Shown: positions 16,557 to 26,302, numbered from the stretch's first letter. The stretch is DNA of 42,623 nucleotides from Thermobacillus xylanilyticus (GCF_907165215.1 NZ_CAJRAY010000079.1:1-42623), one strand, 5' to 3'. Notes: generated by a model from the letters alone, not told the origin. A program made the numbers and translations.

Positions 16557-17894
16557 TCATGCGTCTTGCGGCTCCTGCCCGGCGGAATCGATGACCGCCC
16601 AGAACGCCGGTTTCGCATGCAGCTGCCGGTCGAACAGCAGCGGCGCATCCGTGCGGTTCTGCACGGGGAAGTTGTTCAGCCACGTATGATCGTCCGCAAT
16701 TCCCCAGAACACGACGCCGCCGATAATGTCCTTGTTCTCCCTGAACGCTTCGAACAGCTCGCGGTACCGGTCGGCCTGCTTCCGGAGAATGTCCTCCGGA
16801 ATATCGCTTCCGTAAGCTCGCCGGTCGTTCCAGGCATAGAGGCTCATGTCCAGCTCGGTGACCAGGTTATCCAGGCCGAGTTCGCTGAATTTCTTCATCG
16901 ATTCGATGATCTGGCTGACGGAAGGCCCGTGGATGCTGATATGCGTCTGATGTCCGACGCCGTCGATCGGCACGCCCTTGTCCAGCAGTTCCTTCACCAG
17001 CTCATAGATCCGGTCGCGCTTGGCGGGACTGTCCGTACCGTAGTCGTTGATGTACAGCTTGATGTCCGGTCCGCCCGCTTCGCGCGCGGCGCGAAAAGCC
17101 GTCTCGATGTAATCGATGCCCGCGATCCGGTACCACGGGCTTGCCCGCATGCCGTCCGGATCGCCGGGTTCGACGACCTCGTTCACCACATCCCACGACC
17201 GGATATCGTCTTTATACCGCTCCACGACCGTGCGGACATGCCGCTCCAGACGTTCCAGCAGCAGCTTCTTGTTCGCTTCGCGTTTCTCCGGGTCGGTCTC
17301 GTCGACCATCGGTTTGCCTTCGGGATCCAGGAAGAACCAGTCCCCAACCTGATTATGCCAGACCAGCGTGTGGAAACGAAGCTCCATGCCGTTCGCTTTG
17401 GCAAATTCGACAATCCGGTCCGCCGGCTCCCAGTTGAACCGCCCTTCGGCCGGCTGGAGCGAAGCCGGTTTCATCGCATTCTCCGCAACGATCATGTTCA
17501 CATGCTTCTTGAGCAGCTCTGCCCGGAGTCCCGATGTATGGGCCGGCTCAATGGCCGCGCCGATCGGGAACAGACCGGCATACGCCTCGGCCAGCGACGG
17601 AATGTCCGGTTCCACGGAAGGCGCTGGCGCCGCTGCGGCGGGTTCGGGCTCCGCCGGTGACGGATCGGTTTCCCCGCCGGCCGCTCCGTCGCCGGCTGAC
17701 TCGGCCGAATCGTCCGTTATCCCGGAATCGCTTGTATCCGGATCTTCCATGACCGCCGCCGCCTCGTTCACCTCGTTTGCATCCTGACTGCCGTCCTTGC
17801 CGCTCAGCACCAGCCAGGCCGCAATGCCCGCAATGGCGATCAACACCACAATGAGACCAACCTTCAAGATCTGCGTTCCCCCGAAATCCATCAT
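16557..17894 (-). CDS. Membrane-tethered GH10 endo-1,4-beta-xylanase
   Basis: This 445-residue enzyme has a single N-terminal hydrophobic segment (about 12-30) without an obvious cleavage site, then a ~65-residue acidic, Ala/Pro/Glu-rich linker (33-97) and a GH10 (beta/alpha)8 barrel. Diagnostic sites are the acid/base Glu239 in SWDVVNEVV, the nucleophile Glu347 in VTELDMS, and WHNQ, HTHIS and VVFWGIADDHTW, all substrate-cleft motifs. It has no CBM. The architecture suggests an enzyme anchored outside the cell on a flexible spacer, cutting xylan close to the importers. Its ATG is only 3 nt after the stop of the FtsX-type permease gene, with GAGGAG inside that gene, so the two are translationally coupled. 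Confidence 0.93.
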   Translation of the reverse strand: MMDFGGTQILKVGLIVVLIAIAGIAAWLVLSGKDGSQDANEVNEAAAVMEDPDTSDSGITDDSAESAGDGAAGGETDPSPAEPEPAAAAPAPSVEPDIPSLAEAYAGLFPIGAAIEPAHTSGLRAELLKKHVNMIVAENAMKPASLQPAEGRFNWEPADRIVEFAKANGMELRFHTLVWHNQVGDWFFLDPEGKPMVDETDPEKREANKKLLLERLERHVRTVVERYKDDIRSWDVVNEVVEPGDPDGMRASPWYRIAGIDYIETAFRAAREAGGPDIKLYINDYGTDSPAKRDRIYELVKELLDKGVPIDGVGHQTHISIHGPSVSQIIESMKKFSELGLDNLVTELDMSLYAWNDRRAYGSDIPEDILRKQADRYRELFEAFRENKDIIGGVVFWGIADDHTWLNNFPVQNRTDAPLLFDRQLHAKPAFWAVIDSAGQEPQDA

Positions 17895-17897
17895 GTT

Positions 17898-20783
17898 TTA
17901 CTCCTCTCCCAGCTTCAGCGCCTGCGCAATGCGGATTCGCGTCAAGCGAACCGCGAGGATGAGCAGGCCGACGGCCAGCGTAAATCCGACGATGGCGTAA
18001 AGCTGCACGTAATCGCTCAACTGCCGAACGATTTCGAACGGCGGCACCTGCTCCGCGGCGGCGAAGGACATCTCGAACAGCGGAACGAACAGATCGCTGG
18101 TCAGATTGCCGATCCAGACGCCGATGACGACGGCCGCGGCGGAGGTGAGCGCCTGCTCGCTGACGAGCATGCCGATCATCTGCGGATACGGAATACCCAT
18201 GGCCCTCAGCACCCCATACTGGAGCGTCCTTCCGGACAACGTCAGCATCCAGAAGATCAGAAAGCCGAAGAAGCTGATCAGCATGGAAATGACGAAGCCC
18301 AGCGTCATGACGCCGTTGATCGCCAGCCGGAACGGCTCGTTCCGGGAAAGGATCAGCTCCTGCTTCGCATCGCGGAGGCTGACGATCTTGATCGATTTCT
18401 GCATCAACTGGTCATAGATCTGCTGGCTGGAAACGCCGTCCGCAAGCTTCAGCCACACTTCGTACGGTTCGAGCGCCAGCCGCTTCTGGATGGTGCCGAG
18501 ATGGCCCACGATCAGCTGCGGTTTGGCGAGCCGCTCGTCTCCGGTGCCTTCGCGCTGCGGCAGCGGGTTCCAGGTCGGCCAGTAATCGATGATGCCGTAG
18601 ACGGTGAACTGGACCTGGCTGACGCCTTCCCAATAGATGCGGATCGGATCGCCCGGCTTGAGTCCGGCCGCGTCGGCGATCGACCGGGAAATCAGCACCG
18701 CCCGCGGATTGGGCGCGATCAGATTCAGATAACGGTTGATGGGGTGATCGAGCAGCCCGTCCTTCATCCAGGCGGTCTCGCCGAATGCCTTCGTGTCGAT
18801 GCCGAGCAGCGTAATCTTTCCGGTCTCGCCGCCCTTGCTGACAAACATGGCGCCCTCTTTCCGGAACACCTTCGCGACCGACTCCACGCCCTCCAGTTCC
18901 CTGAACGGTTCAAAAGGCGGCTCGGCATATTGGATGCGTCTCGGACCGGCAAGTCCGGCCCCGGACTGTCCCTGCTGAGGAACCATCTGACCGGAAAACG
19001 CCGGCGCGTCGTTCTCCCAGCGCGTCATGAGGACCATGTCAGCCCCGATGGCATAGCGGATTTTGCTTTCCATGTTGTCATTGATCGTCCGGGCCGCATT
19101 GGCGCTGAACAGGCCGGTCGCCACACTCATGACCAGAAACATTTTGATCGTCAGGTACTGTCCGGATGAGCGGCTGATCTGGACGAGCGAGTAGTAGAGC
19201 GCCGGCGGCCACCATCTGCGGCCTGCCATGTAGACGAGGCGGATGACCCACGGGTAGATCCGCAGCACGAGCAGCCCGGCGCCCAATGCGAACACCGCCG
19301 GCATCAGGAACAGAAGCGGATCGATCTGCAGATCAGCCGCATCGAGCGCCAGCCGCTTCACATCTTCCTGCCGCCGGGTGAAGTTGTACAGCAGGTAGAC
19401 GGCTGCGCCGACGAGCATGAAATCAAGACCGGTCTTGTGCCAGAAAGGCATCTTCGTCATCCGGGCCATTTCCTGCTTGCGGCCCACGATGCTGACTCTT
19501 GTCGCCAGCAATGCGGGAATGAGAATCAGCAGAACCGCTCCGCCCGTTGCGAGCGCCGCAACCTTGTACGTGCCGACGTCCAGCGCAACCTCCAGCGCGG
19601 AGCGCTGCACGAAGGACAGAAAGACGTTCGTCGCTCCGAGTATTTTCGTGAACAGGACGCCGAGGGGCGGTCCAGCAGCCAGCGCGCCGAGTCCGAGCAG
19701 GAGGCTTTCGAACGCATAGATGCCCGTGATCTGCAGCCGGCTGGCCCCGCGGCTGCGCAGCACGGCGATTTCCGTCTTCTGCCGCTCGATGATGAGATCG
19801 GCAACCATATACAGATAGAACACGAGCATGATCATGACGGGCGCGTAAAGCGCCAGCATCATGATGTCCAGCTTCGACTGCTTGCCTTGATAGGCTGCTG
19901 CCGTCGCGGTCGCCGGGATGTTGACCTCGGCCACGCCGAACCTGCCTTTGAAGTAGCGGCGGATGTCCCGGTCGGCCGCAACGAACGCATCGATCTTGTC
20001 GACGGAGAGCTGTTCGATATCCAGGGCGTAGCGCCATTCGAGCGCGGAAATGGCCAGCTTGCCGCCCTTCGTGAACTCGCGTTCGAACTGTTCAAACGGA
20101 ATCAGAAAGCCGTCGGAAATCTCGTCGGTCAAATACGGCAGATAAGGATCGGCTTCCGGCGCCGTCTCCATGATGCCGACCGGGATGACGCGGAAGCGGA
20201 TCCGTTCGTCCTGCATCGATTGCGCGATCAGCTCTTCCCCGAGATCGCGCTTCACCGCAAGCAGGAACTTCTGCGTCACCAGCGCTTCGAAGACGCCGTC
20301 CGTACGGTCCGCCGGCATCCGTCCGTCGATCAGCCGCACGCGCTTCTCCATGTCCGACAGCGCCTTGAAGCCGCCGGCCGTGTTCTGCGCCCGGATCTCC
20401 TGTTCCGACGCGTCCGCCCCGTAAACCTTCAGCCTCTGCGTGAACCTCTGCTGGTAGAAGGACAGCGCCTCAAGTCCCGTCCGTTCCGGAATCGATCGGA
20501 CGAAGCGGTCGGCCTGGGCGATGCGTTTCGCCGTCTCTTCGTCCGCCTTCGCCGAAGCGACGGTCGTACTGATCCGGATGAAGCCGGGATAGACGGATTC
20601 CCTGCTCTGCAAGAGCTGAAGTTCTTTGTACAGCGTTCTTTGCAGAATGGCGTGGGAGTACAGCGGCATGGAGCTGAACAGCGCGACGCACACCGTAAGA
20701 CCGAACCACAGGTTCAGCTGCAGCCATTTGTTCTTGGCCATCTTGCGGAGAATCATCATCAACAAGGCCATACGCACACCCAT
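17898..20783 (-). CDS. FtsX/MacB-type ABC transporter permease (large, 10 TM)
   Basis: This 961-residue membrane protein has two FtsX-like units. TM1 lies near residues 25-45 and is followed by a ~240-residue extracellular domain; a TM cluster runs from ~310 to ~520; a second large extracellular domain (~560-840) is followed by three C-terminal TMs (last: YAIVGFTLAVGLLILAVRL). The hallmark intracellular region RQKTEIAVLRSRGASRLQI, and its repeat LQYGVLRAMGIPYPQMI, match the coupling helices of type VII ABC (MacB/FtsX/LolCDE) permeases, which do mechanical work across the envelope rather than import sugar. Such permeases need an ATPase, and none is encoded here. The HlyD-type adaptor is encoded 34 nt upstream. 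Start ATG 20783; ATG 20771 is an alternative. Role in hemicellulose use is unknown. Confidence 0.85.
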   Translation of the reverse strand: MGVRMALLMMILRKMAKNKWLQLNLWFGLTVCVALFSSMPLYSHAILQRTLYKELQLLQSRESVYPGFIRISTTVASAKADEETAKRIAQADRFVRSIPERTGLEALSFYQQRFTQRLKVYGADASEQEIRAQNTAGGFKALSDMEKRVRLIDGRMPADRTDGVFEALVTQKFLLAVKRDLGEELIAQSMQDERIRFRVIPVGIMETAPEADPYLPYLTDEISDGFLIPFEQFEREFTKGGKLAISALEWRYALDIEQLSVDKIDAFVAADRDIRRYFKGRFGVAEVNIPATATAAAYQGKQSKLDIMMLALYAPVMIMLVFYLYMVADLIIERQKTEIAVLRSRGASRLQITGIYAFESLLLGLGALAAGPPLGVLFTKILGATNVFLSFVQRSALEVALDVGTYKVAALATGGAVLLILIPALLATRVSIVGRKQEMARMTKMPFWHKTGLDFMLVGAAVYLLYNFTRRQEDVKRLALDAADLQIDPLLFLMPAVFALGAGLLVLRIYPWVIRLVYMAGRRWWPPALYYSLVQISRSSGQYLTIKMFLVMSVATGLFSANAARTINDNMESKIRYAIGADMVLMTRWENDAPAFSGQMVPQQGQSGAGLAGPRRIQYAEPPFEPFRELEGVESVAKVFRKEGAMFVSKGGETGKITLLGIDTKAFGETAWMKDGLLDHPINRYLNLIAPNPRAVLISRSIADAAGLKPGDPIRIYWEGVSQVQFTVYGIIDYWPTWNPLPQREGTGDERLAKPQLIVGHLGTIQKRLALEPYEVWLKLADGVSSQQIYDQLMQKSIKIVSLRDAKQELILSRNEPFRLAINGVMTLGFVISMLISFFGFLIFWMLTLSGRTLQYGVLRAMGIPYPQMIGMLVSEQALTSAAAVVIGVWIGNLTSDLFVPLFEMSFAAAEQVPPFEIVRQLSDYVQLYAIVGFTLAVGLLILAVRLTRIRIAQALKLGEE

Positions 20784-20817
20784 CCCGCGCCCGGCGGTCC
20801 GGGCACTTGTTGTTCGG

Positions 20818-21846
20818 TCAGTTGTTCAGCACAACCATCTGGCCTTCTTCGAGCCCTTTGACAATCTCGACTTCGGTCGGCGTCGTCAATCCCGTCTCGA
20901 CGTCCACCTCTTTGATCCGTTCGCCCTCCACAACCTGCACATAATTGCGGCCCATGTATGAGCGGATCGCCGAGCGCGGCAGGACGATGACGTTCTCCCG
21001 TTTCTGGAGCGGGATCGTCAAGTCGGCGCTGTGGCCGATCTGTACGTCTCCCGGCGGGTCGTCGATGCCGACAACGATCGTCACCCCGTTGCGCTCCGCC
21101 CCCGCGGGATCGGCAGTCAACGGAGCGCTGGAAGGCGTCTGCAGCACCTTGCCCGTGTACTCCACGCCTTTGTACTTCAGAAAGGCGGGCATCCCGACTT
21201 CCAGTCCGAACAGTTCGCGCGATTCCGCCGCCACATAAGTCAGCTGCACGCTGTCCGGGTCCGCGATGGTCACGATCGGCTGGTATGCGCTCACCGTGTC
21301 GCCCTCTTTCATCGACGCGACGAAGATGACCGTACCCGAGATCGGCGCGTGCAGCCGCGCCTTGCCGAGCCGCGTCTCCATCGCCTCGAGCATCTTCTGC
21401 TCCCGTTCCAGATCGATTTCCCGCAAGCGAAGGTCGACGCCGCTTGCACCGGAAGTGCGCGCTTCTTTGTAAAGCAGCCGGGCGCGCTCCACGTTCAGCC
21501 GCTGCAGCTCCGCCTGGAGCTCCAGATCTCCCACTTCCAGTTCCGCCACCGGCTCGCCGGCCTCCACATGGTCGCCGAGCGCAACATTGATGGATTTCAG
21601 ACGTCCGCCCGATTCCTTGAACGAGAGCGTCTCCACACGGGACGAAACGAAATGCGCCGTGCCCCTCAGGTACGTCTCGATCGTCCCCCTGGACACCACC
21701 GTGTAATCGAGCGGTTCCCTGGCGGGTTCGACGAGCGGCGGCTGAAGCGCCTCGTCCTCGACGGGGAGAAACGAGCATCCGGAGAGAACAAGCGATGCGG
21801 CCGTAAGTACGGCCAACACCGCAGCCAGCCCTCTTGCGCGGAACAT
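20818..21846 (-). CDS. HlyD/MacA-type adaptor lipoprotein
   Basis: This 342-residue protein has a lipobox LSGC (Cys24), so it is anchored on the outer face of the membrane. It has the membrane-fusion-protein layout: a lipoyl half-motif (GGRLKSINVALGDHVEAGEPVAEL), a helical hairpin (~85-150, ELQRLNVERARLLYKEA... LEREQKMLEAM), the second lipoyl half (RLHAPISGTVIFVASMKEGDTV), then beta-barrel and membrane-proximal domains ending in GLEEGQMVVLNN. It would pair with the FtsX-type permease encoded just downstream. ATG 21846 was chosen because GAGGGGG lies 9 nt upstream; an earlier in-frame start (21876) would overlap the preceding permease gene. Gram-positive adaptors of this kind are linked to MacAB-like systems. 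Confidence 0.88.
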   Translation of the reverse strand: MFRARGLAAVLAVLTAASLVLSGCSFLPVEDEALQPPLVEPAREPLDYTVVSRGTIETYLRGTAHFVSSRVETLSFKESGGRLKSINVALGDHVEAGEPVAELEVGDLELQAELQRLNVERARLLYKEARTSGASGVDLRLREIDLEREQKMLEAMETRLGKARLHAPISGTVIFVASMKEGDTVSAYQPIVTIADPDSVQLTYVAAESRELFGLEVGMPAFLKYKGVEYTGKVLQTPSSAPLTADPAGAERNGVTIVVGIDDPPGDVQIGHSADLTIPLQKRENVIVLPRSAIRSYMGRNYVQVVEGERIKEVDVETGLTTPTEVEIVKGLEEGQMVVLNN

Positions 21847-21865
21847 CCGGTTACGCCCCCTCTTC

Positions 21866-22813
21866 TTACCCGACAAGTCCGGTCCGTTCGATGCTTTCCA
21901 CGAAGTAACGCTGCACGAACAGATAAATGATGATCAGCGGCAGGATGGCCAGCAGAATGCCCGTGTCCTGAACCATGCTCTGGTAGAACGGATCCTTGTT
22001 GGTCGCGACGCCGCCTTCAAGGAAGATCGACAGATTGTACGGCAATGACGCGAGCTGCGTTGACATGACTTTGCTCGACGTCAGATAGGTGGTCGTGAAG
22101 AAGCTGTCGTTCCATTGCCAGACGAACGAGAAGAGCAGCACGGTGACGATGGCCGGCACCGCGTTCGGCAGCATGATGCGCGCGAACGTCGCGCCGACGC
22201 CGGCGCCGTCGATGTAGGCGGCCTCCTCGATCTCCCTGGGAATGCCCCGGAAAAATTGCCTGAAGATAAAAATGAACAGCCCCGCCTTGAGCGAGTTCGC
22301 CGTTACGGAAGTCAGGATGAACGGCCAGTACGTATTCAGCAGATTGACGGTTTTTCCGGTCAGCAGCGGAATGAGTCCCATCAGACTGAAATCCTTCAGG
22401 TTCATGTAAATCGGAATGAGTATCGTCGTGGGCGGGACGAGAATCGTCAGCACGACCCCCGCAAAAAGCAGATTGCTGCCTCTGAACTTCAGCCGGGCGA
22501 ACGCGTATCCCGCGACCGCGCTGGAAGCGGCGGTCAGCAGCGTGGTCGTCCCGGCCAGCGCGAACGTGTTCACAAGCGTCTCCCAATAATCCATGATCGA
22601 GATGGCCTGCCTGAAATTGTCCATGGTGAAATGTTCGGGTATCCAGACCACGATCGGCGAATAGAGATCCGTCTTGTCCTTGATCGCCGTCGATATTTTC
22701 CGCAGAATCGGGTACAGGATGACATACGACAATCCCGTGATCAGCACGAGCCGGATCAGCGACCACAGCCATCGCTTCCAGCTCTCCGGCGACAACAAGC
22801 GCGCGATCGTCAA
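21866..22813 (-). CDS. Carbohydrate ABC transporter permease, MalG/ganQ type (second pair)
   Basis: This inner-membrane permease has 315 residues and six TM segments. It carries the EAA loop that contacts the ATPase (EEAAYIDGAGVGATFARIML, near residue 205) and the family's N-terminal TM plus TATTLL-like start of the permease core. It starts at TTG 22813, supported by a GGGGG motif 8 nt upstream. It pairs with the gene ending at 22830 to form one CUT1-type importer channel. No dedicated ATPase is present; CUT1 importers of Bacilli commonly share an MsmK-type ATPase encoded elsewhere. Confidence 0.9.
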   Translation of the reverse strand: MTIARLLSPESWKRWLWSLIRLVLITGLSYVILYPILRKISTAIKDKTDLYSPIVVWIPEHFTMDNFRQAISIMDYWETLVNTFALAGTTTLLTAASSAVAGYAFARLKFRGSNLLFAGVVLTILVPPTTILIPIYMNLKDFSLMGLIPLLTGKTVNLLNTYWPFILTSVTANSLKAGLFIFIFRQFFRGIPREIEEAAYIDGAGVGATFARIMLPNAVPAIVTVLLFSFVWQWNDSFFTTTYLTSSKVMSTQLASLPYNLSIFLEGGVATNKDPFYQSMVQDTGILLAILPLIIIYLFVQRYFVESIERTGLVG

Positions 22814-22829
22814 CTTGAGCGCCCCCCCT

Positions 22830-23744
22830 CTATTCCTGATAGAAAACTCTTTTGGATACGAAATACGTGGTAATCAGCAAGATCAACATTACGACCGCGA
22901 AATAGATCCAGGCCATCGCCGAACTGAGTCCGAAATCGAAGTTGTCGAATCCGGTCGAGATGATCAGATCCGTCATCGCATTCCGGGAGAACGAGTCGAT
23001 GATCGTATAGACGACGTTGACCAGGATGAGCGGGCTGACCATCGGGAACGTGATCTTCCAGAACGCCTCGTATCCGGTCGCTCCTTCGATCTTGGACGCT
23101 TCATAGAGCTGGGGGGAGATCGTCTGGATGCCGGCCAGGAAAATGAGAATCTGCACGCCCGACTCGCTGATGATTTGATAGATGCGGTCGACGGCCCCGG
23201 TCAGATACAGGACGATCGTCTCGCTCACGCCGACTTCCAGCATCATCCGCTCCAGTTCGAAGGATCGCAGCACATTGATCGGGCCGCCGGAAGCCGCGTT
23301 CTGATTCATGATGGTCTGCACGAGGCTGGAGGACTCCAGATTCGCGATGATGCCGGAAGCGAGAATGACCGGCAGGAAGAAGATCGCCCGGGCCAACGCT
23401 CTGCCGACGAATTTCTGGTTGAGCAGAACGGCGAGAAACAGACTGAAAATGATGATGAGCGGCACGTTCACCACCATGTTGACGACCGACTCGGTGAGCG
23501 TGCGGTTGAAATTCGGATTGACCGTCAAGGCTTCCACGTAGTTCGCCATGCCGACGAACCGGATCGTCATCCCCTTCGAATCGGCATCGATCGCGCTGAG
23601 GCTGTACCGCAGGGACAGGATGAGCGGTACGGCGAAGAAGAAGACGAACCCGAGCAGCCATGGCAGGACGTACAGGAATCCCCAGATTGCTTTCTGCTGC
23701 GCATAGGTCAACGGTTTGCCGCCGAATCGCATGAACCGTTTCAT
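22830..23744 (-). CDS. Sugar ABC transporter permease, MalF/UgpA type (second pair)
   Basis: This polytopic permease has 304 residues. TM1 lies at about residues 22-44 and the EAA motif (EASKIEGATGYEAFWKITFP) near residue 220. The segment between TM3 and TM4 is long (about residues 133-190, including LESSSLVQTIMNQNAAS) and may form an extra extracellular element. The start (ATG 23744, GGGAGG upstream) overlaps the stop of the DUF5696 gene by 4 nt, so translation is coupled. It partners with the downstream MalG-type permease. Which of the two binding proteins of the operon serves this pair cannot be told from sequence. Confidence 0.9.
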   Translation of the reverse strand: MKRFMRFGGKPLTYAQQKAIWGFLYVLPWLLGFVFFFAVPLILSLRYSLSAIDADSKGMTIRFVGMANYVEALTVNPNFNRTLTESVVNMVVNVPLIIIFSLFLAVLLNQKFVGRALARAIFFLPVILASGIIANLESSSLVQTIMNQNAASGGPINVLRSFELERMMLEVGVSETIVLYLTGAVDRIYQIISESGVQILIFLAGIQTISPQLYEASKIEGATGYEAFWKITFPMVSPLILVNVVYTIIDSFSRNAMTDLIISTGFDNFDFGLSSAMAWIYFAVVMLILLITTYFVSKRVFYQE

Positions 23745-26302
23745 GACCGCTCGCCTCCCGTCACATAGCTCTCGGCTTCAATCGTCCGGCCTTCCGCCGT
23801 CACCGGGTGTCCGTTGTAGTTCACGATGACCGACATGCCGCTTTCGTAGACCGTCTTGAATACGCCTTCGTCCAGTTTCTCATGGGCAACGATCCGCTCG
23901 TGCCGGACGTCTTTCAGCACCTCGTTCACTTCCCGGTAGATGTCGGCCGCCTTATCCATCCACAGCGCATAATGGACGGCATACAAATCATGGTGATCCG
24001 TATCTTTCACCTTGTAGTTCGGCTCATGGATCCAGGTGAAGGATACGCCGGATCCGTACTCCAGACAGCGGAGCACATATTGCCGCTCGTTCGAATAGTG
24101 CGAGAGATTGAACGGCGCTCCCGTATAGTCGATGTATCCGCGGATCACCATCTGGTAGAACGGAATCGTCTCGTCTTCGATCTTGAATCCGCTGCTCGCC
24201 AGCGGGGCGTTCGTAATGTCCGTCACATAAGGCAGCGCGTACGCGTTGCCCCCCTCGGCCATGATGTTCAGATCCGCCTCGTGAATGCGCTGCAGCGCGC
24301 GGACGGATATGCTCTCAGACTCGGCGCGGTCGATCGTCCGGCGTTTCCGGTAATCGCTGTTCAGACGGTCGGCGAGATCCCGCAGCGAGATGCCGCCCGT
24401 CTCGTACGCGGCTATGCCGTCGAGCATGCCCTCGACGTAGGAACCGACCAGCCTCGGGGATACGACATAGGACGGCGATCTGCCGACATCCCGCCGGCCC
24501 AGCGCCGGATCCAGCGGATAGATCGCGGCGGGCACGCCCCGCAGCGTCCGGGCGGCATCCTTGGATTCCCTGAAACTTTTGCCCGAATGGGCCATCACGA
24601 CGGCGACATCCGGGAAGAACGAAATCCCCTGCTCCCGGACGAACGCCGTGAATTCCCGCAATCCCCGGCTCCCGCCGACCGCCCGGTCAACCGCGATGCG
24701 TTCGGGAACGCTGTGATCGAGTCCGCCGTTGAACCAGCCGGCGTACTTCAGGTTGATCCGATGGACGCCGCGTTCCTGCAGCCGGCGGATGATGGTCTTC
24801 GCCTGCTCGAACGTCGTCAACGGTTCGAGCGCACGGTACGGAATGCCGACGACATGCTTCTTCTTGTCGATGCTTCCGATCAGCTGCAGATAGAACGGCA
24901 TGTCCGTTTCCCCATCCGTCTCCCGGTCCGTCTGCCGCCGGGGCAGTCCGCCCGTGCGCTCCAGATATTGCTGATAATATTGGGCCATTCCCGCATACGA
25001 CGCCTCCCGGCCGCTCAGGAACGCGTAGCGGATCGTAAAATCCGTCCGCACCGGACGCTCCTGAAACTTCGGCAGCGTGCGGTGCTGATCGTCCGCCTGC
25101 AGCGTCACTTCATCCTTGTTGATCATCTGAAAGCTCGGGTACACATAGTTGTAGCTGTTCAGCCGGCCGGCGACGTCGGCGTTGATGGACGCGACGGAAG
25201 CTCCCTGCTCGATGATCGCGAGGAAGGCGCTTTCTCCCTCCCGGATGATGCCGAACACCGGCAGCCTGACCGCCTGCTCCCGGATCGCATCCTCGGTCCT
25301 TTCCATCGTCAGATCGGTTCCGTACACCGTTTGCCGGTAGGCCGGAACCATCGTTTTCCCGTTGTTGAAATGAATGAGCGCGCCGGAACCGTCCGGAACG
25401 AAGATCGAGCCTCTGTCATCCTGTCCTCCCGCCCCGAAGAAGCTGAGGACGGAAACCTCGCCTACGGGAAAGCCTTCGGGATACCGGATATCGGCGACCG
25501 GAACGTTGACCAAGAGATTGTCGCCGTCCAGGGTGTATTCGATCGCCGCCAGGAAGATCCGCGCCTCGGGTTTCTCCTGCGTGAACCCGAGCTCCTCCAT
25601 GTCCTGCTGCAGGTCTTCTTCCGTATAGCCGGCGTCTTCGAACGCTTTGAACGTGCGGGCAAGCTGCAGTCCGCTCAGCGCGCTGTCGTTCCGCACATAG
25701 ACCGGTTTGTCGGGGTCTTTCTTGTATGCAATGGTCAACGCGCGCTGCCCCGTCCGGTCCAGCTTGCCCGACAGTTCCTTGAAGCGGGCTTCGCTCAGCA
25801 TCAGCGGCAGATCGGCGGCCGTCCGTTCGGCGGTGCCGAATTGCCAGGTCACCCGGACACCGTCCGGGATCGGTTCGAACGCGATCTGCTTGTGGGCGAC
25901 GCTGTCCGTATAGGTATTGATCGATTGAAGCTGTCCGAATCGGTTGTAATAGTCCAGTTTCAGCTGCGCCGACAGCAAGTCTTTGTTGACTCCGGAAGCG
26001 ATCGGATCCTGATCGCGGTCGGGCGGGTTGCTGTGCCAGATGTCCCCGCTCCGCTTGTCGCGGACGGCGATGGCGCCCGTCTGGTCGTCCACGAACAATT
26101 GCAGATATTCGTTCTCGGCGATGCCTTTCATCCCGGACAGCTGCGCATCCGTAAAGGAAGCGGCAAGCGGCGCTCCCGGCGTGAACGCATCCGATGTCCC
26201 CGCGGTTTCGTCCGCCGCTCCCGGATGGGAACCTGAGCAGCCCGCCAGACCGATCATGGCCGCGAGGCACGCGATCAGCAGCGGTTTTCTCACCATGCGC
26301 AT
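23741..26302 (-). CDS. DUF5696 lipoprotein, probable glycoside-hydrolase-like protein
   Basis: This 853-residue surface lipoprotein has lipobox LAGC (Cys22). It fits the DUF5696 family of Paenibacillus-type bacteria. What can be seen: a large N-terminal beta-rich region (~60-430, opening NEYLQLFVDDQTGAIAVRD, like the super-sandwich of GH36/GH97/GH101 enzymes), then a likely (beta/alpha)8 barrel (~468-760) with strand-end motifs such as RINLKYAGWFNGGLDH and ISFFPDVAVVMAH, and a small C-terminal beta domain (VYESGMSVIVNYNGHPV). This domain order is typical of retaining glycosidases, so I infer an enzyme or a degenerate sugar-binding relative; no catalytic pair is proven. It is encoded between YIP1 and the second permease pair, 12 nt after the first and overlapping the second by 4 nt. 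Confidence 0.82.
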   Translation of the reverse strand: MRMVRKPLLIACLAAMIGLAGCSGSHPGAADETAGTSDAFTPGAPLAASFTDAQLSGMKGIAENEYLQLFVDDQTGAIAVRDKRSGDIWHSNPPDRDQDPIASGVNKDLLSAQLKLDYYNRFGQLQSINTYTDSVAHKQIAFEPIPDGVRVTWQFGTAERTAADLPLMLSEARFKELSGKLDRTGQRALTIAYKKDPDKPVYVRNDSALSGLQLARTFKAFEDAGYTEEDLQQDMEELGFTQEKPEARIFLAAIEYTLDGDNLLVNVPVADIRYPEGFPVGEVSVLSFFGAGGQDDRGSIFVPDGSGALIHFNNGKTMVPAYRQTVYGTDLTMERTEDAIREQAVRLPVFGIIREGESAFLAIIEQGASVASINADVAGRLNSYNYVYPSFQMINKDEVTLQADDQHRTLPKFQERPVRTDFTIRYAFLSGREASYAGMAQYYQQYLERTGGLPRRQTDRETDGETDMPFYLQLIGSIDKKKHVVGIPYRALEPLTTFEQAKTIIRRLQERGVHRINLKYAGWFNGGLDHSVPERIAVDRAVGGSRGLREFTAFVREQGISFFPDVAVVMAHSGKSFRESKDAARTLRGVPAAIYPLDPALGRRDVGRSPSYVVSPRLVGSYVEGMLDGIAAYETGGISLRDLADRLNSDYRKRRTIDRAESESISVRALQRIHEADLNIMAEGGNAYALPYVTDITNAPLASSGFKIEDETIPFYQMVIRGYIDYTGAPFNLSHYSNERQYVLRCLEYGSGVSFTWIHEPNYKVKDTDHHDLYAVHYALWMDKAADIYREVNEVLKDVRHERIVAHEKLDEGVFKTVYESGMSVIVNYNGHPVTAEGRTIEAESYVTGGERS

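Noticed and set aside
23807..26236. Plus-strand open frame (809 codons) opposite the DUF5696 gene
   Set aside because: Composition is typical of an antisense shadow, and the minus-strand frame has a lipobox, domain structure and tight operon spacing.
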